Shown here: one piece after another, positions 52,627-60,293 of the stretch
Numbering within the stretch: the stretch's first letter is position 1
Layout: each line of letters begins with the position of its first letter
DNA from: Sulfuricurvum sp. PC08-66
GTDB taxonomy: Bacteria; Campylobacterota; Campylobacteria; Campylobacterales; Sulfurimonadaceae
DNA: 64,000 nucleotides
NCBI GenBank assembly: GCA_000830255.1
Contig: JQIT01000008.1
Span: 1 to 64,000 of the forward strand
Reading direction: 5' to 3'
Translations under genes and position numbers: made by a program
Notes under the pieces: generated by a model
Seen by the model: the letters and a program-made list of their open reading frames with translations, nothing else
What the model was told of the DNA's origin: nothing
Databases searched by the model: none

Positions 52627-54189
52627 ATGCTAGCACGCATCGCGCTTTTCATCGCCAAAGCGCTCGATGGCTCTGCACGTTACAAAGCGACCAAACACTT
52701 TTTTCGCAATCTCATAGAGAATCCGCACTACCCCTACAAACGTTACTTCGATATGAGTATGCTCTTTTTGGTCATATCGAGTATCTATTTGCTCATTCAT
52801 GAGGTCAAACATCCACTCCCTGAATGGTTGCTTTTTTACAACTATGTGATAGTGACGCTTCTCTTTGCACTCGAGTATCTTTTACGGCTTTGGATACATG
52901 GCGATATGCGTGAAATGGTACTCCAAGAGCATGAAAAAGCGACCTATTTGCATCAGCAGATGCGTTTTTTTGTCATAGTACGCAAAATCCTCTCGCGTAA
53001 ATGGGAATTCATACGTTCGCCTGCGGCTATTATCGATATATTGGCAATTTTGCCTAGCTTCCGTGAGCTTAGGGTGTTGCGTATTTTTCTTCTTTTTCGG
53101 GTATTCAAGGTATTGCGCTACACCAAAAGTATCCAAAACTTTTTGAGTGTTTTATATTCCAAAAAGTTTGAACTATTTACCCTTTTTATTTTTCTCTCTT
53201 TTATGGTGTTTGTGGCGGCGGTACTTATCTATGTCTTTGAAGGGGGTGGTGAAAATCCCGACATTGGCAATTTTTGGCACGCTATTTATTGGGCACTGGT
53301 CACCATCTCGACCGTAGGGTATGGCGATATCTCTCCTGTGACGGTCGAGGGGCAGATGACCTCGATGTTGGTCATTATCACAGGGATTGGGATACTCTCT
53401 TTTTCTACCTCGATTGTGGTGACTGCCTTTAGCGAGAAGCTTGACGAGATGCGCGAAGAGAAAAGCGCCCAAAAGGTCGAGGCGCTTAAATCGTTTTATC
53501 TTATTTTGGGTTACTCGACGATGGCGCAGTTGGTGGTCAAGCGCCTTAAACGCCACAAGGTCAACATCGTCATCATCGACAAAGAGCGTCACAAAGTATT
53601 GCAGGCACAACGTGATGGGTGTATAGGCATTTTGGGTGATGCGACCAAGCTTGCGACCTATCGAGAGATGCACATTACCCCTGTGGAGCGTATCCAAGCG
53701 GCGATGAGCCTCATCGATGATGAAGTCCAAAATATTTTTATTACTCTTACGGTACGCGCCATTAGTCCCAATATCACCCTCTATGCGCGTGCCAATTCTC
53801 ACTCGATGGTCAAAAAATTGCGCCTTGCAGGGGCGCACCATGTGGTCTATGCGTATGAGTCGATAGGGCAGATGGCCAAAGAGTATTTGGGAGAGCCTGT
53901 CGTTTTTGAGGCGATTTCACAGCTTGTATCGGGACACAGCGCCAACAGTGTCAATGAAATTGCCCTACACCCCAACGACCCTATCGTAGGTATGCGACGC
54001 GAAAGCGTTACCTTTGAGGGGATGCGGCTGATACTTTTGGGTGTCGTGCGCGGCAAAGAGCCCTTCGTTTTCAATCCCTCTGGCGATTTTGTCTTTGCAC
54101 CACACGATGTGCTTATTCTCGTAGGAACGCATCAAAGCAGAGAATTTTTTGCGCAAACCATGCTAAAACGCACGCGAAATAGGGTATGA
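52627..54189 (+). CDS. Kv-type potassium channel with fused RCK domain
   Basis: A 520-residue channel. Six transmembrane segments precede the selectivity filter TVGYGD (229-234). Basic residues spaced along an S4-like helix (RELRVLRIFLLFRVFKVLRYTK) suggest voltage sensing. The cytoplasmic part contains a TrkA-N/RCK domain (about 285-420: FYLILGYSTMAQLV, GILGDATK) and a C-terminal TrkA-C domain (about 430-505). The Rossmann glycine motif is imperfect (GYSTMA). A related channel exists in Helicobacter. A separate RCK protein gene follows ten bases later, so the channel may be gated by a heteromeric RCK assembly. Confidence 0.88.
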   Translation: MLARIALFIAKALDGSARYKATKHFFRNLIENPHYPYKRYFDMSMLFLVISSIYLLIHEVKHPLPEWLLFYNYVIVTLLFALEYLLRLWIHGDMREMVLQEHEKATYLHQQMRFFVIVRKILSRKWEFIRSPAAIIDILAILPSFRELRVLRIFLLFRVFKVLRYTKSIQNFLSVLYSKKFELFTLFIFLSFMVFVAAVLIYVFEGGGENPDIGNFWHAIYWALVTISTVGYGDISPVTVEGQMTSMLVIITGIGILSFSTSIVVTAFSEKLDEMREEKSAQKVEALKSFYLILGYSTMAQLVVKRLKRHKVNIVIIDKERHKVLQAQRDGCIGILGDATKLATYREMHITPVERIQAAMSLIDDEVQNIFITLTVRAISPNITLYARANSHSMVKKLRLAGAHHVVYAYESIGQMAKEYLGEPVVFEAISQLVSGHSANSVNEIALHPNDPIVGMRRESVTFEGMRLILLGVVRGKEPFVFNPSGDFVFAPHDVLILVGTHQSREFFAQTMLKRTRNRV

Positions 54190-54199
54190 GGAATCAAGC

Positions 54200-54892
54200 A
54201 TGAATGAACGTATCATTATTTTTGGGTTTGGACCTTATGGCGAAGAGATAGCCAAATCGTTGCGCCTTAGTTACAACGATATTATCGTTGTAGACCAGTA
54301 TGAGCGGCACATTGCGCGTGCGCATGAGGTCGGATTTTTGCAAACTTTCATCATCGATGTACACGATGAGCGCACCTTTGCAAAATTGCCTATCGATGAG
54401 CGTGCAGTACTCTTTTGCGCTTTTGAGGATGAGGCGTACAATACATTCTTGACCATTACGCTACGCTCTTTTCATGCGCACCACCGCATCATCGCTATTG
54501 CACAAAGCAGTGAGGGTATTCACAAGCTCGAAATTGCAGGTGCCTCCAAGGTAATGATAGTGGAGGAGACAGGCGCTAATATCATCTACAACATGCTCGT
54601 TCACCCCCATGTCACGACCATTTTCGATGAGATTCTTTATGGTCAAGAGGGCTTGATGCTTTTCAATCTCGTCGTGAGTGAGCAGTCGGCTTTTAATGGG
54701 CTTTTGCTCTCAAAAGTGCAATCGATGATTCATCAAAATGTCATCATTATTGGGCTCATCGACAAGGAACATTCGGAGGAGTTTGTTTTTGCGACGACGG
54801 GTTATAATCACGCCATCGATGCGGGCGATTCACTTGTGATTATTGGTCCAAAAGAGGAAGTTTTAGCTTGGAAAGAGGAGTACAGTCGATGA
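54200..54892 (+). CDS. Stand-alone TrkA/RCK regulatory subunit
   Basis: A 230-residue soluble protein with an intact nucleotide-binding loop (IIFGFGPYGEEIAKSL) and the acidic residue ending strand 2 (IIVVDQYE), characteristic of RCK/TrkA-N domains that bind NAD(H) or other nucleotides. A C-terminal TrkA-C-like region (about 150-230, ending VIIGPKEEVLAWKEE) follows. It is cotranscribed with the K+ channel gene upstream and overlaps gpsA by four bases (ATGA). Confidence 0.88.
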   Translation: MNERIIIFGFGPYGEEIAKSLRLSYNDIIVVDQYERHIARAHEVGFLQTFIIDVHDERTFAKLPIDERAVLFCAFEDEAYNTFLTITLRSFHAHHRIIAIAQSSEGIHKLEIAGASKVMIVEETGANIIYNMLVHPHVTTIFDEILYGQEGLMLFNLVVSEQSAFNGLLLSKVQSMIHQNVIIIGLIDKEHSEEFVFATTGYNHAIDAGDSLVIIGPKEEVLAWKEEYSR

Positions 54893-55773
54893 AAATAGCC
54901 ATTATTGGTGCAGGTAGATGGGGGCAGGCGTTGGCGTTTGCTTTTGGGCAAAAAAATGAGGTCGTTATTGCGTCACGTACACCCAGAGCATTACCCAATT
55001 TTGTCACCATCGAGGAGGCATTGGAGTGCGAATATCTCATCATAACTATCCCAGCGCAACAAATCGCGCAGTGGCTCAAGACCTACTATGTCTATAAAAA
55101 TCACAAAATTTTGGTCGCCGCCAAGGGTATCGATGCCAAAGATGGTCGCTTTTTGATCGATATTTACAAAAAATATGTACCGCAAAACAGTTTGGCTTTT
55201 TTGTCAGGACCCTCATTCGCCGCGGAAGTCTCCAAGGGTTTGCCTACTGCGCTGGTGGTCAACTCCTACAACAAAAAACTCTCCAAAAAATTTGCCAACG
55301 CTTTTCCAGATTTCATCAAAGGGTACACCTCGGTAGATGTCGTGGGCGCAGAGGTAGCAGGAGCGTACAAAAACGTCATTGCGATTGCTTCAGGTGTGTG
55401 CGAGGGATTGGGATTGGGGCACAATGCCGCCGCCGCACTCATCTCCAGAGGGCTGGTCGAGATAAGCCGCTTTGGCAAACACTACGGTGCCAAAAACAAA
55501 ACTTTTTATGGGCTCAGTGGTGCAGGGGATCTTTTCCTCACTGCGAGTAGCTCCATGTCACGTAATTACCGCGTGGGACTAGAGCTAGCGCATGGCAAGG
55601 TTATCACTGAAATCGTCGATGAGCTTGGCGAAGTCGCAGAGGGCATTGGTACGGCAAAAGCGCTCTATAGCATCGCCCAAAAAGAGGATTTGTATCTGCC
55701 TATCGCACGTGAAGTGCACGAAATTATCAACGGCAAATCGCCCAAGCAGAGTATGCGCGACCTGCTCAAATAA
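54889..55773 (+). CDS. gpsA: Glycerol-3-phosphate dehydrogenase [NAD(P)+]
   Basis: Reduces dihydroxyacetone phosphate to glycerol 3-phosphate for phospholipid synthesis. The 294-residue enzyme begins MKIAIIGAGRWGQALAFAF at 54889 (cofactor loop GxGxxG variant), with later blocks FLSGPSFAAEVSKGLPTALV, VAGAYKNVIAIASGVCEGL (catalytic Lys) and GLSGAGDLFLTASS. The start overlaps the RCK gene by ATGA. proA follows 16 bases later. Confidence 0.97.
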   Translation: MKIAIIGAGRWGQALAFAFGQKNEVVIASRTPRALPNFVTIEEALECEYLIITIPAQQIAQWLKTYYVYKNHKILVAAKGIDAKDGRFLIDIYKKYVPQNSLAFLSGPSFAAEVSKGLPTALVVNSYNKKLSKKFANAFPDFIKGYTSVDVVGAEVAGAYKNVIAIASGVCEGLGLGHNAAAALISRGLVEISRFGKHYGAKNKTFYGLSGAGDLFLTASSSMSRNYRVGLELAHGKVITEIVDELGEVAEGIGTAKALYSIAQKEDLYLPIAREVHEIINGKSPKQSMRDLLK

Positions 55774-55789
55774 TCCCAAGGAGTTATCG

Positions 55790-57022
55790 ATGGAATTTTT
55801 ACAAGAGGCAAAAAAAGCGAGTAGTATCATCGCACAACTCTCCACACGTGAAAAAAATCGCATTCTTTTGGCAATGGCGCAAGCACTTGTTGCCAACACC
55901 CAAGCTATCGAGGCGCAAAATCGTCTCGATATGGAAGCGGGTAGTGCCAATGGTCTAAGCACATCGATGATGGATAGACTCTTTTTGGATGCCAAACGTA
56001 TCGAAGCGATGGCGCAAGCGATACGTGAAATTGCCACACTACCAGACCCTGTGGGCAGAGTGCTCGATGGCTGGGTCAATGAGGATGAGCTTAAAATCGA
56101 AAAGGTGAGCGTCCCCATCGGTGTCATCGGTATCATCTACGAATCACGCCCCAATGTCACGAGTGACACCGCCGCCTTGTGTTTCAAAAGCGGTAATGCC
56201 TGCATCCTCAAAGGGGGCAAAGAGGCGCAACACAGCAACACCATCATCGCTGACATGCTCCAAAGTGTCCTCGTCGCAAACGCTCTGCCCAAAGCCATCA
56301 TCGCACTCTTGCCCGATACCTCTCGCGAAGGGGTTGCGCATCTGGTCAAGCAGGACAAATACGTAGACCTTATTATCCCACGCGGGGGCGAGGCGCTTAT
56401 ACGCTTTGTCAATGAAAACGCCACTGTTCCCGTCATCAAGCACGACAAAGGTGTCTGTCATATTTACGTCGACAAAGAGGTCGATTTGGCGCAGGCTCTA
56501 CCTATCCTGCACAATGCCAAAGTCCAACGCCCAGGGGTGTGCAATGCTATGGAGACGATGCTCGTCGATAGCGCTGTAGCACATGACGTGTTGCCACCTA
56601 TCAAGGCGATGTTCGATGCGGCAGGCACACAGCTCAGGGGATGTGCACGCACACGCGCTATCATCGAAGTGGGTGTTGCAAACGATGAAGATTTTCACAC
56701 CGAACATTTGGCAAACAAACTCAATATTCGTATCGTCGATGGGGTCGAGGGTGCCATTGAGCATATCGCTACTTATGGTTCAGGGCACTCTGAGGCGATT
56801 TTGACACGGGACTATGCTACGGCAAATCGCTTTATCGATAGCGTCGATGCTTCGGCATGTTATATCAATGCCTCGACACGCTTCACCGACGGTGGGCAGT
56901 TTGGCTTTGGGGCGGAGGTGGGCATCTCGACGAGCAAACTCCATGCACGCGGTCCCATGGGTATCGAGGGACTCACCACCTATAAATTCAAAATTTATGG
57001 CAGTGGGCAGATACGACGCTAA
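55790..57022 (+). CDS. proA: Gamma-glutamyl phosphate reductase
   Basis: The second enzyme of proline synthesis, NADPH-dependent. The 410-residue protein starts at 55790 (MEFLQEAKKAS) after AAGGAG (55778-55783); a long frame further upstream overlaps gpsA and is rejected. Visible blocks: VPIGVIGIIYESRPNVTSDTAALCFKSGNA, IPRGGEALIRFVNENATVPVIKHDKG, and the catalytic cysteine in RPGVCNAMETMLVD. The ABC ATPase gene starts at the last base of its stop codon. proB is not in the window. Confidence 0.97.
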   Translation: MEFLQEAKKASSIIAQLSTREKNRILLAMAQALVANTQAIEAQNRLDMEAGSANGLSTSMMDRLFLDAKRIEAMAQAIREIATLPDPVGRVLDGWVNEDELKIEKVSVPIGVIGIIYESRPNVTSDTAALCFKSGNACILKGGKEAQHSNTIIADMLQSVLVANALPKAIIALLPDTSREGVAHLVKQDKYVDLIIPRGGEALIRFVNENATVPVIKHDKGVCHIYVDKEVDLAQALPILHNAKVQRPGVCNAMETMLVDSAVAHDVLPPIKAMFDAAGTQLRGCARTRAIIEVGVANDEDFHTEHLANKLNIRIVDGVEGAIEHIATYGSGHSEAILTRDYATANRFIDSVDASACYINASTRFTDGGQFGFGAEVGISTSKLHARGPMGIEGLTTYKFKIYGSGQIRR

Positions 57023-57591
57023 TGGAAGTGTTGTCTATCGAGGGTGTGACCTTTGGCTATGACAAGAGTAAACCTCTTTTTGACAATCTCTCTTTGCATC
57101 TGCAACTGGGTGAAATTGCTACTGTTGTAGGACCTAGCGGAAGTGGCAAAAGTACACTGTTAGAGCTAGTCGTCGGCAGATTGCGTCCTCAAAAAGGCAC
57201 CATTACTCATGCGTCACTTTCGCAAGTCTTTCAAGACCCTTATACCTCGTTTCACCCCTCTTACAGTTTGCGTACGCAAATAGCTGATGTGGCACCCTTG
57301 GATGAGCTTGATTTTTATATGGAGGCGTTGGGATTGGACTCTAGCCTCATCGATGCCAAACCGCACACGCTTTCAGGAGGACAACTCCAGCGCTTTTCGA
57401 TGGTGCGTGCACTTCTGATGAAGCCGCAACTCTTGCTCTTGGATGAACCGACCTCGGCACTCGATAATGTGACACAGCTAGAGGTGATGAAGCTTTTGAT
57501 GCAGTTTTTGGACAGATTGGGGATTTTGCTCATTACGCACGATGAAGCGTTAGCCGCTTGGTGTAGCGACAAGGTAATTCGTCTAGCCTAA
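57022..57591 (+). CDS. Short ABC transporter ATP-binding protein
   Basis: A 189-residue ATPase with complete catalytic motifs: Walker A GPSGSGKST (37-45), Q-loop in SQVFQDPYTSFHPSYSLRTQ, signature LSGGQ, Walker B LLLLDEPTS and the switch histidine ITHDEA. The QDPYxSxxP and the pattern resemble Opp/Dpp/Nik-type (nickel or peptide) ATPases of the F/E kind, but it lacks their C-terminal extension. No permease or binding protein is adjacent. It begins with the last base of the proA stop codon and ends four bases from the convergent acpS gene. Confidence 0.88.
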   Translation: MEVLSIEGVTFGYDKSKPLFDNLSLHLQLGEIATVVGPSGSGKSTLLELVVGRLRPQKGTITHASLSQVFQDPYTSFHPSYSLRTQIADVAPLDELDFYMEALGLDSSLIDAKPHTLSGGQLQRFSMVRALLMKPQLLLLDEPTSALDNVTQLEVMKLLMQFLDRLGILLITHDEALAAWCSDKVIRLA

Positions 57592-57595
57592 ACGC

Positions 57596-57949
57596 CTATT
57601 TTTTTGTCTCTACGACTACCACTGCAATAGCCATACCGCCATCGTGCGTGATAGAGAGATCAGCATCGACGATACCGAAGCGCTCGATGAGATGGGGTGC
57701 GAAGCTAATCGTAGGCGCACCGTTAGGGAGTTTATCGAGGAGAATATCCGCAAAACTGCACTCTTTGCCGATGCCTGTTTTGAGTGCTTTGCTTGCCGCC
57801 TCTTTGGCAGCCCAAAAGCCTGCCGCGCGCGTGGGGGAGGTGACGAGGGATTGTTCGTGAGGAGAGAGAAATCTATCGAGTGCTTTGGTACCAAAGCGCG
57901 TCATCATCTGCTCGATGCGTGCGACAATGACGATATCGATACCTATCAC
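57596..57949 (-). CDS. acpS: Holo-[acyl-carrier-protein] synthase
   Basis: Transfers 4'-phosphopantetheine from CoA to ACP. The 117-residue protein begins MIGIDIVIVARIE, has the metal-binding Asp at residue 4-5 and the conserved FLSPHEQ and GFWAAKEAASKALKTGIG blocks, and ends with the LSITHDGGMAIAVVV strand. It is preceded by fliL with six bases between them, the same pairing as in Campylobacter. Confidence 0.95.
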   Translation of the reverse strand: MIGIDIVIVARIEQMMTRFGTKALDRFLSPHEQSLVTSPTRAAGFWAAKEAASKALKTGIGKECSFADILLDKLPNGAPTISFAPHLIERFGIVDADLSITHDGGMAIAVVVVETKK

Positions 57950-57955
57950 GTGAGG

Positions 57956-58507
57956 TTATTGAATGACGAAATCGACGAAGTAGATATTGATAACTTGAGC
58001 ATCTTTGAGACGCATATTTATTTGGTTTACCAAGGTGTCTTTGAGCTTCTCTTTGCCTTTTGCAGTCGCAATCGATTCGAGTGTATTGGAGGAGAGGACT
58101 TGGATAATGAGGTCACGAATGACTGCCATTTTGAGATCCAGCTCTTGTTGTGCTTTTTCATCTTTGAGCTCGAGGTTGAGACTCGCTTTGAGGTAGCGAC
58201 GACCGCTGTCGCTAAGTAGATTGACGGTAAAGCCATCGAGAGGATAGATATAGCCTATTTCCAGTGAAGGCATTTTGGTACGTTCACCGCCTACGCTGCG
58301 TGAAGCACTTTGTGAGGAGCCTGAGCTTTGGGCTGATTGCGTTTGTTGAGGAACTTCCTCGTCACCCGTCGCCAAAAGCATCACCATCACCACACCAATC
58401 AGAAGTGTCAATACCAAAAAGACGATGACAATGATGAGTACCAAATTGCTCGATTTTTTCGTGCCAGACTCTTGGCCTTTTTCCTCTTTGTCTAGATCTT
58501 CTGCCAT
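57956..58507 (-). CDS. fliL: Flagellar basal-body protein FliL
   Basis: A 183-residue inner-membrane protein of the flagellar motor. The N-terminal 22 residues are charged (AEDLDKEEKGQESGTKK), one transmembrane helix covers about 24-47, and the periplasmic domain (about 90-183) contains IYPLDGFTVNLLSDSGRRYLKASLNLEL and the terminal VNIYFVDFVIQ pattern. FliL supports torque generation at high load. It is the first gene of a unit with acpS. A -10 box (TATAAT) lies upstream. Confidence 0.92.
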   Translation of the reverse strand: MAEDLDKEEKGQESGTKKSSNLVLIIVIVFLVLTLLIGVVMVMLLATGDEEVPQQTQSAQSSGSSQSASRSVGGERTKMPSLEIGYIYPLDGFTVNLLSDSGRRYLKASLNLELKDEKAQQELDLKMAVIRDLIIQVLSSNTLESIATAKGKEKLKDTLVNQINMRLKDAQVINIYFVDFVIQ

Positions 58508-58542
58508 CTTGGCTCCTTTGTATTGAACTATAAGTAGGTGCC

Positions 58543-58548
58543 ATTATA
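58543..58548 (-). promoter_or_regulatory. Probable -10 element (TATAAT) of fliL
   Basis: TATAAT followed by GGCACC on the minus strand in the 108-base divergent gap, about 36 bases before the fliL ATG at 58507, whose ribosome binding site is AAAGGAG. Confidence 0.5.
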
Positions 58549-58603
58549 CGCTATAAAGCTCCTTTTTTGGCGCATGCAAGCCGTCAATTTAACAATATTT
58601 TGC

Positions 58604-58609
58604 TAGAAT
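58604..58609 (+). promoter_or_regulatory. Probable -10 element (TAGAAT) of the MlaE permease gene
   Basis: Extended -10 TGCTAGAAT followed by TGCCGC, only six bases before the ATG at 58616. With normal spacing transcription would start at or next to the ATG, implying a leaderless message; no Shine-Dalgarno is visible. Confidence 0.45.
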
Positions 58610-58615
58610 TGCCGC

Positions 58616-59410
58616 ATGTTTGAACGCCTACTAGCTTTGATTGGTGCACCTGTTGTTTCCCTCTACGGTGCCATCATCGCAGCAGGTGAGTTTAGCCTCT
58701 TTTACGCACGCCTATTTCCCCAATTTTTCTTACCTCCCTATCGAATGGTCTTGGTCTTTCGTCAGATAGAGACGATTGGTATTGGCTCGATGGGGGTCAT
58801 CTTTTTGACCGCGCTCTTTACGGGGATGGTCGAGGCGATACAGTTTTACAACGGCTTCAAAGAGTTCGGCGCTGAAAACTTCATGGGGTACACCATCTTC
58901 ATCTCTATCTCCAAAGAGCTAGGACCCGTGCTCACCTCGCTCATGGTCATTTCACGCGCCATTAGTGCGATGGCGGCGGAGCTTGGCACTATGCGCGTCA
59001 CCGAGCAAATTGATGCGATAGATATTTTGGCTATCGATTCACGTCGCTATTTGATAGTGCCGCGCGTCATTGCGACGGCAATTTCATTACCTCTTCTTAT
59101 AGCACTCTTTGACGTGGTAGCTATTGGTGGGGCGTTTGTCATTTCGACACAGTTTTTGGGCGTCAATCCCGTCGCGTACCAAGAGGTCATCTACCAATTT
59201 TTGGAGTGGACCGATATCGCTAGCGGTATTATCAAGGGCTTTTTTATTGGCATCATCGTAGGTATGATTGGGGCGTATGTGGGCTACTTCACACATGGCG
59301 GTGCACGTGGTGTAGGACTTGCCACGACCAAAGCCGTCGTACTTGCCGCGATTAGCATCTTCGTCGTGAACTATTTCCTCTCTGCACTCTTTTTGTTTTT
59401 GGGATGGTGA
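58616..59410 (+). CDS. mlaE: MlaE-type ABC transporter permease
   Basis: A 264-residue inner-membrane permease of the Mla/Ttg2B (DUF140) phospholipid transport family. Five to six hydrophobic segments are present, and FTGMVEAIQFYNGFKEFGAENFMGYTI, LTSLMVISRAISAMAAELGTMRVTEQIDA, and VGYFTHGGARGVG are the family blocks; the EQIDA motif contacts the ATPase. In Campylobacterota it works with MlaF and an MCE protein; here neither is next to it, and a 142-residue hypothetical follows two bases later. Confidence 0.92.
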   Translation: MFERLLALIGAPVVSLYGAIIAAGEFSLFYARLFPQFFLPPYRMVLVFRQIETIGIGSMGVIFLTALFTGMVEAIQFYNGFKEFGAENFMGYTIFISISKELGPVLTSLMVISRAISAMAAELGTMRVTEQIDAIDILAIDSRRYLIVPRVIATAISLPLLIALFDVVAIGGAFVISTQFLGVNPVAYQEVIYQFLEWTDIASGIIKGFFIGIIVGMIGAYVGYFTHGGARGVGLATTKAVVLAAISIFVVNYFLSALFLFLGW

Positions 59411-59411
59411 T

Positions 59412-59840
59412 ATGGACGTGCTAAAACAATTTATCAAACGTTTCGAGCACGACCCTATGCTCATGCTCCCGTCGCACCTGCCCGAAGATATCTTCGATGT
59501 GGTCTATTTGCAGTCGTTGGCGCTACTGCATGCGATGGGTGAGCAGGCGAGTACCGAGGATTTGGATGTCGATTTTTTGGTCAATATCGTCGCCAATATT
59601 TTGCGCATGCATGACATCTACGATATGTACCGTGATGATTTAAGTGGATTGGTCGTGGTCTATGCGTCGTGGGTGATTTTGGAGTCGTTGCGTCGAGAGG
59701 GTGCGATTACATTCGTGGAGATTGGGTTTGACAAACTTTTTGATAATGATTTGCTCAAAGACATGCTCATCGTCCATGCACACGCATTTCAAAAAAAATT
59801 GAGTTTTGAAAAAATAGGGCGCAAAAAGCCTTCGAAGTAG
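59412..59840 (+). CDS. Conserved hypothetical protein after mlaE
   Basis: A 142-residue soluble helical protein without signal peptide, starting two bases after the mlaE stop and therefore probably translated with it. It has no recognised motif; the composition is acidic in the middle and basic at the end (KKLSFEKIGRKKPSK). It ends directly at the 3' end of the RNase P RNA gene, which runs the other way. Confidence 0.78.
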   Translation: MDVLKQFIKRFEHDPMLMLPSHLPEDIFDVVYLQSLALLHAMGEQASTEDLDVDFLVNIVANILRMHDIYDMYRDDLSGLVVVYASWVILESLRREGAITFVEIGFDKLFDNDLLKDMLIVHAHAFQKKLSFEKIGRKKPSK

Positions 59841-59842
59841 TA

Positions 59843-60185
59843 GAGCAGCGTTGCGATAAGCCGAGTTCTGTCGTGGGTGACTATTTATCTACGATTACTG
59901 TCGCCAGCAACCTTAAGCGAGAACCAACCTGCCCGAAAGCAGTATGAGACTGTTACCAGAGTTCTCTTGCTACAAATTGGGTTTACCAAGCTGATGTGAT
60001 TACTCACACCACTGGTGAGCTCTTACCTCACCGTTTCACCATCACCGTTTGCACGGCTGTCTATTCTCTGTTGCACTAGCCCTAACTCCTTGCGGAGCCG
60101 CCATCCGTTAGATGGAATTTTGTCTCATTGTAGCCCGGACTTTCCTCTTGATTTTTGGGTCAAGCAGTCACCTGCAACGCTGCGC
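59843..60185 (-). ncRNA. rnpB: RNase P RNA, bacterial type A
   Basis: The ribozyme that matures the 5' ends of tRNAs. Read on the minus strand, the P1 helix is formed by GCAACGCTGC near 60174-60183 and GCAGCGTTGC at 59845-59854. The universal AGAGGAAAGTCCGGGCTACA block and the later GGGCAGGTTGG and ACAGAACTCGGCTTATCG blocks are all present in the right order. A TATACT -10 box lies at 60189-60194 (minus), with the start of transcription at the P1 helix. The region contains no protein gene. Confidence 0.97.
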
Positions 60186-60188
60186 GCA

Positions 60189-60194
60189 AGTATA
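60189..60194 (-). promoter_or_regulatory. Probable -10 element (TATACT) of rnpB
   Basis: TATACT followed by TGCGCGC on the minus strand; transcription would begin near 60182, the start of the P1 helix. Confidence 0.6.
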
Positions 60195-60252
60195 GCCAAA
60201 GTTCCGTCTAGGGGGAAGTGGGGGTTTTACTTCTTAATAATGACTGCGCTGT

Positions 60253-60258
60253 TATAAT
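60253..60258 (+). promoter_or_regulatory. Probable -10 element (TATAAT) of the PocR-GGDEF gene
   Basis: TATAAT about 35 bases before the ATG at 60294; AGAGGTG is the likely ribosome binding site. Confidence 0.5.
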
Positions 60259-60293
60259 TTGGGATAAATTTGCACGTTACAGAGGTGTTTTGA

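Noticed and set aside
55592-55789. 66-codon N-terminal extension of proA
   Set aside because: It overlaps gpsA in another frame; the ribosome binding site at 55778 and the ProA homology begin at 55790.
57956-58507. Possible fusion of fliL with an upstream gene
   Set aside because: The ATG at 58507 has a good ribosome binding site and a separate promoter; the protein is complete.
60015-60257. 80-codon plus-strand frame
   Set aside because: It lies within and across the RNase P RNA gene on the opposite strand.
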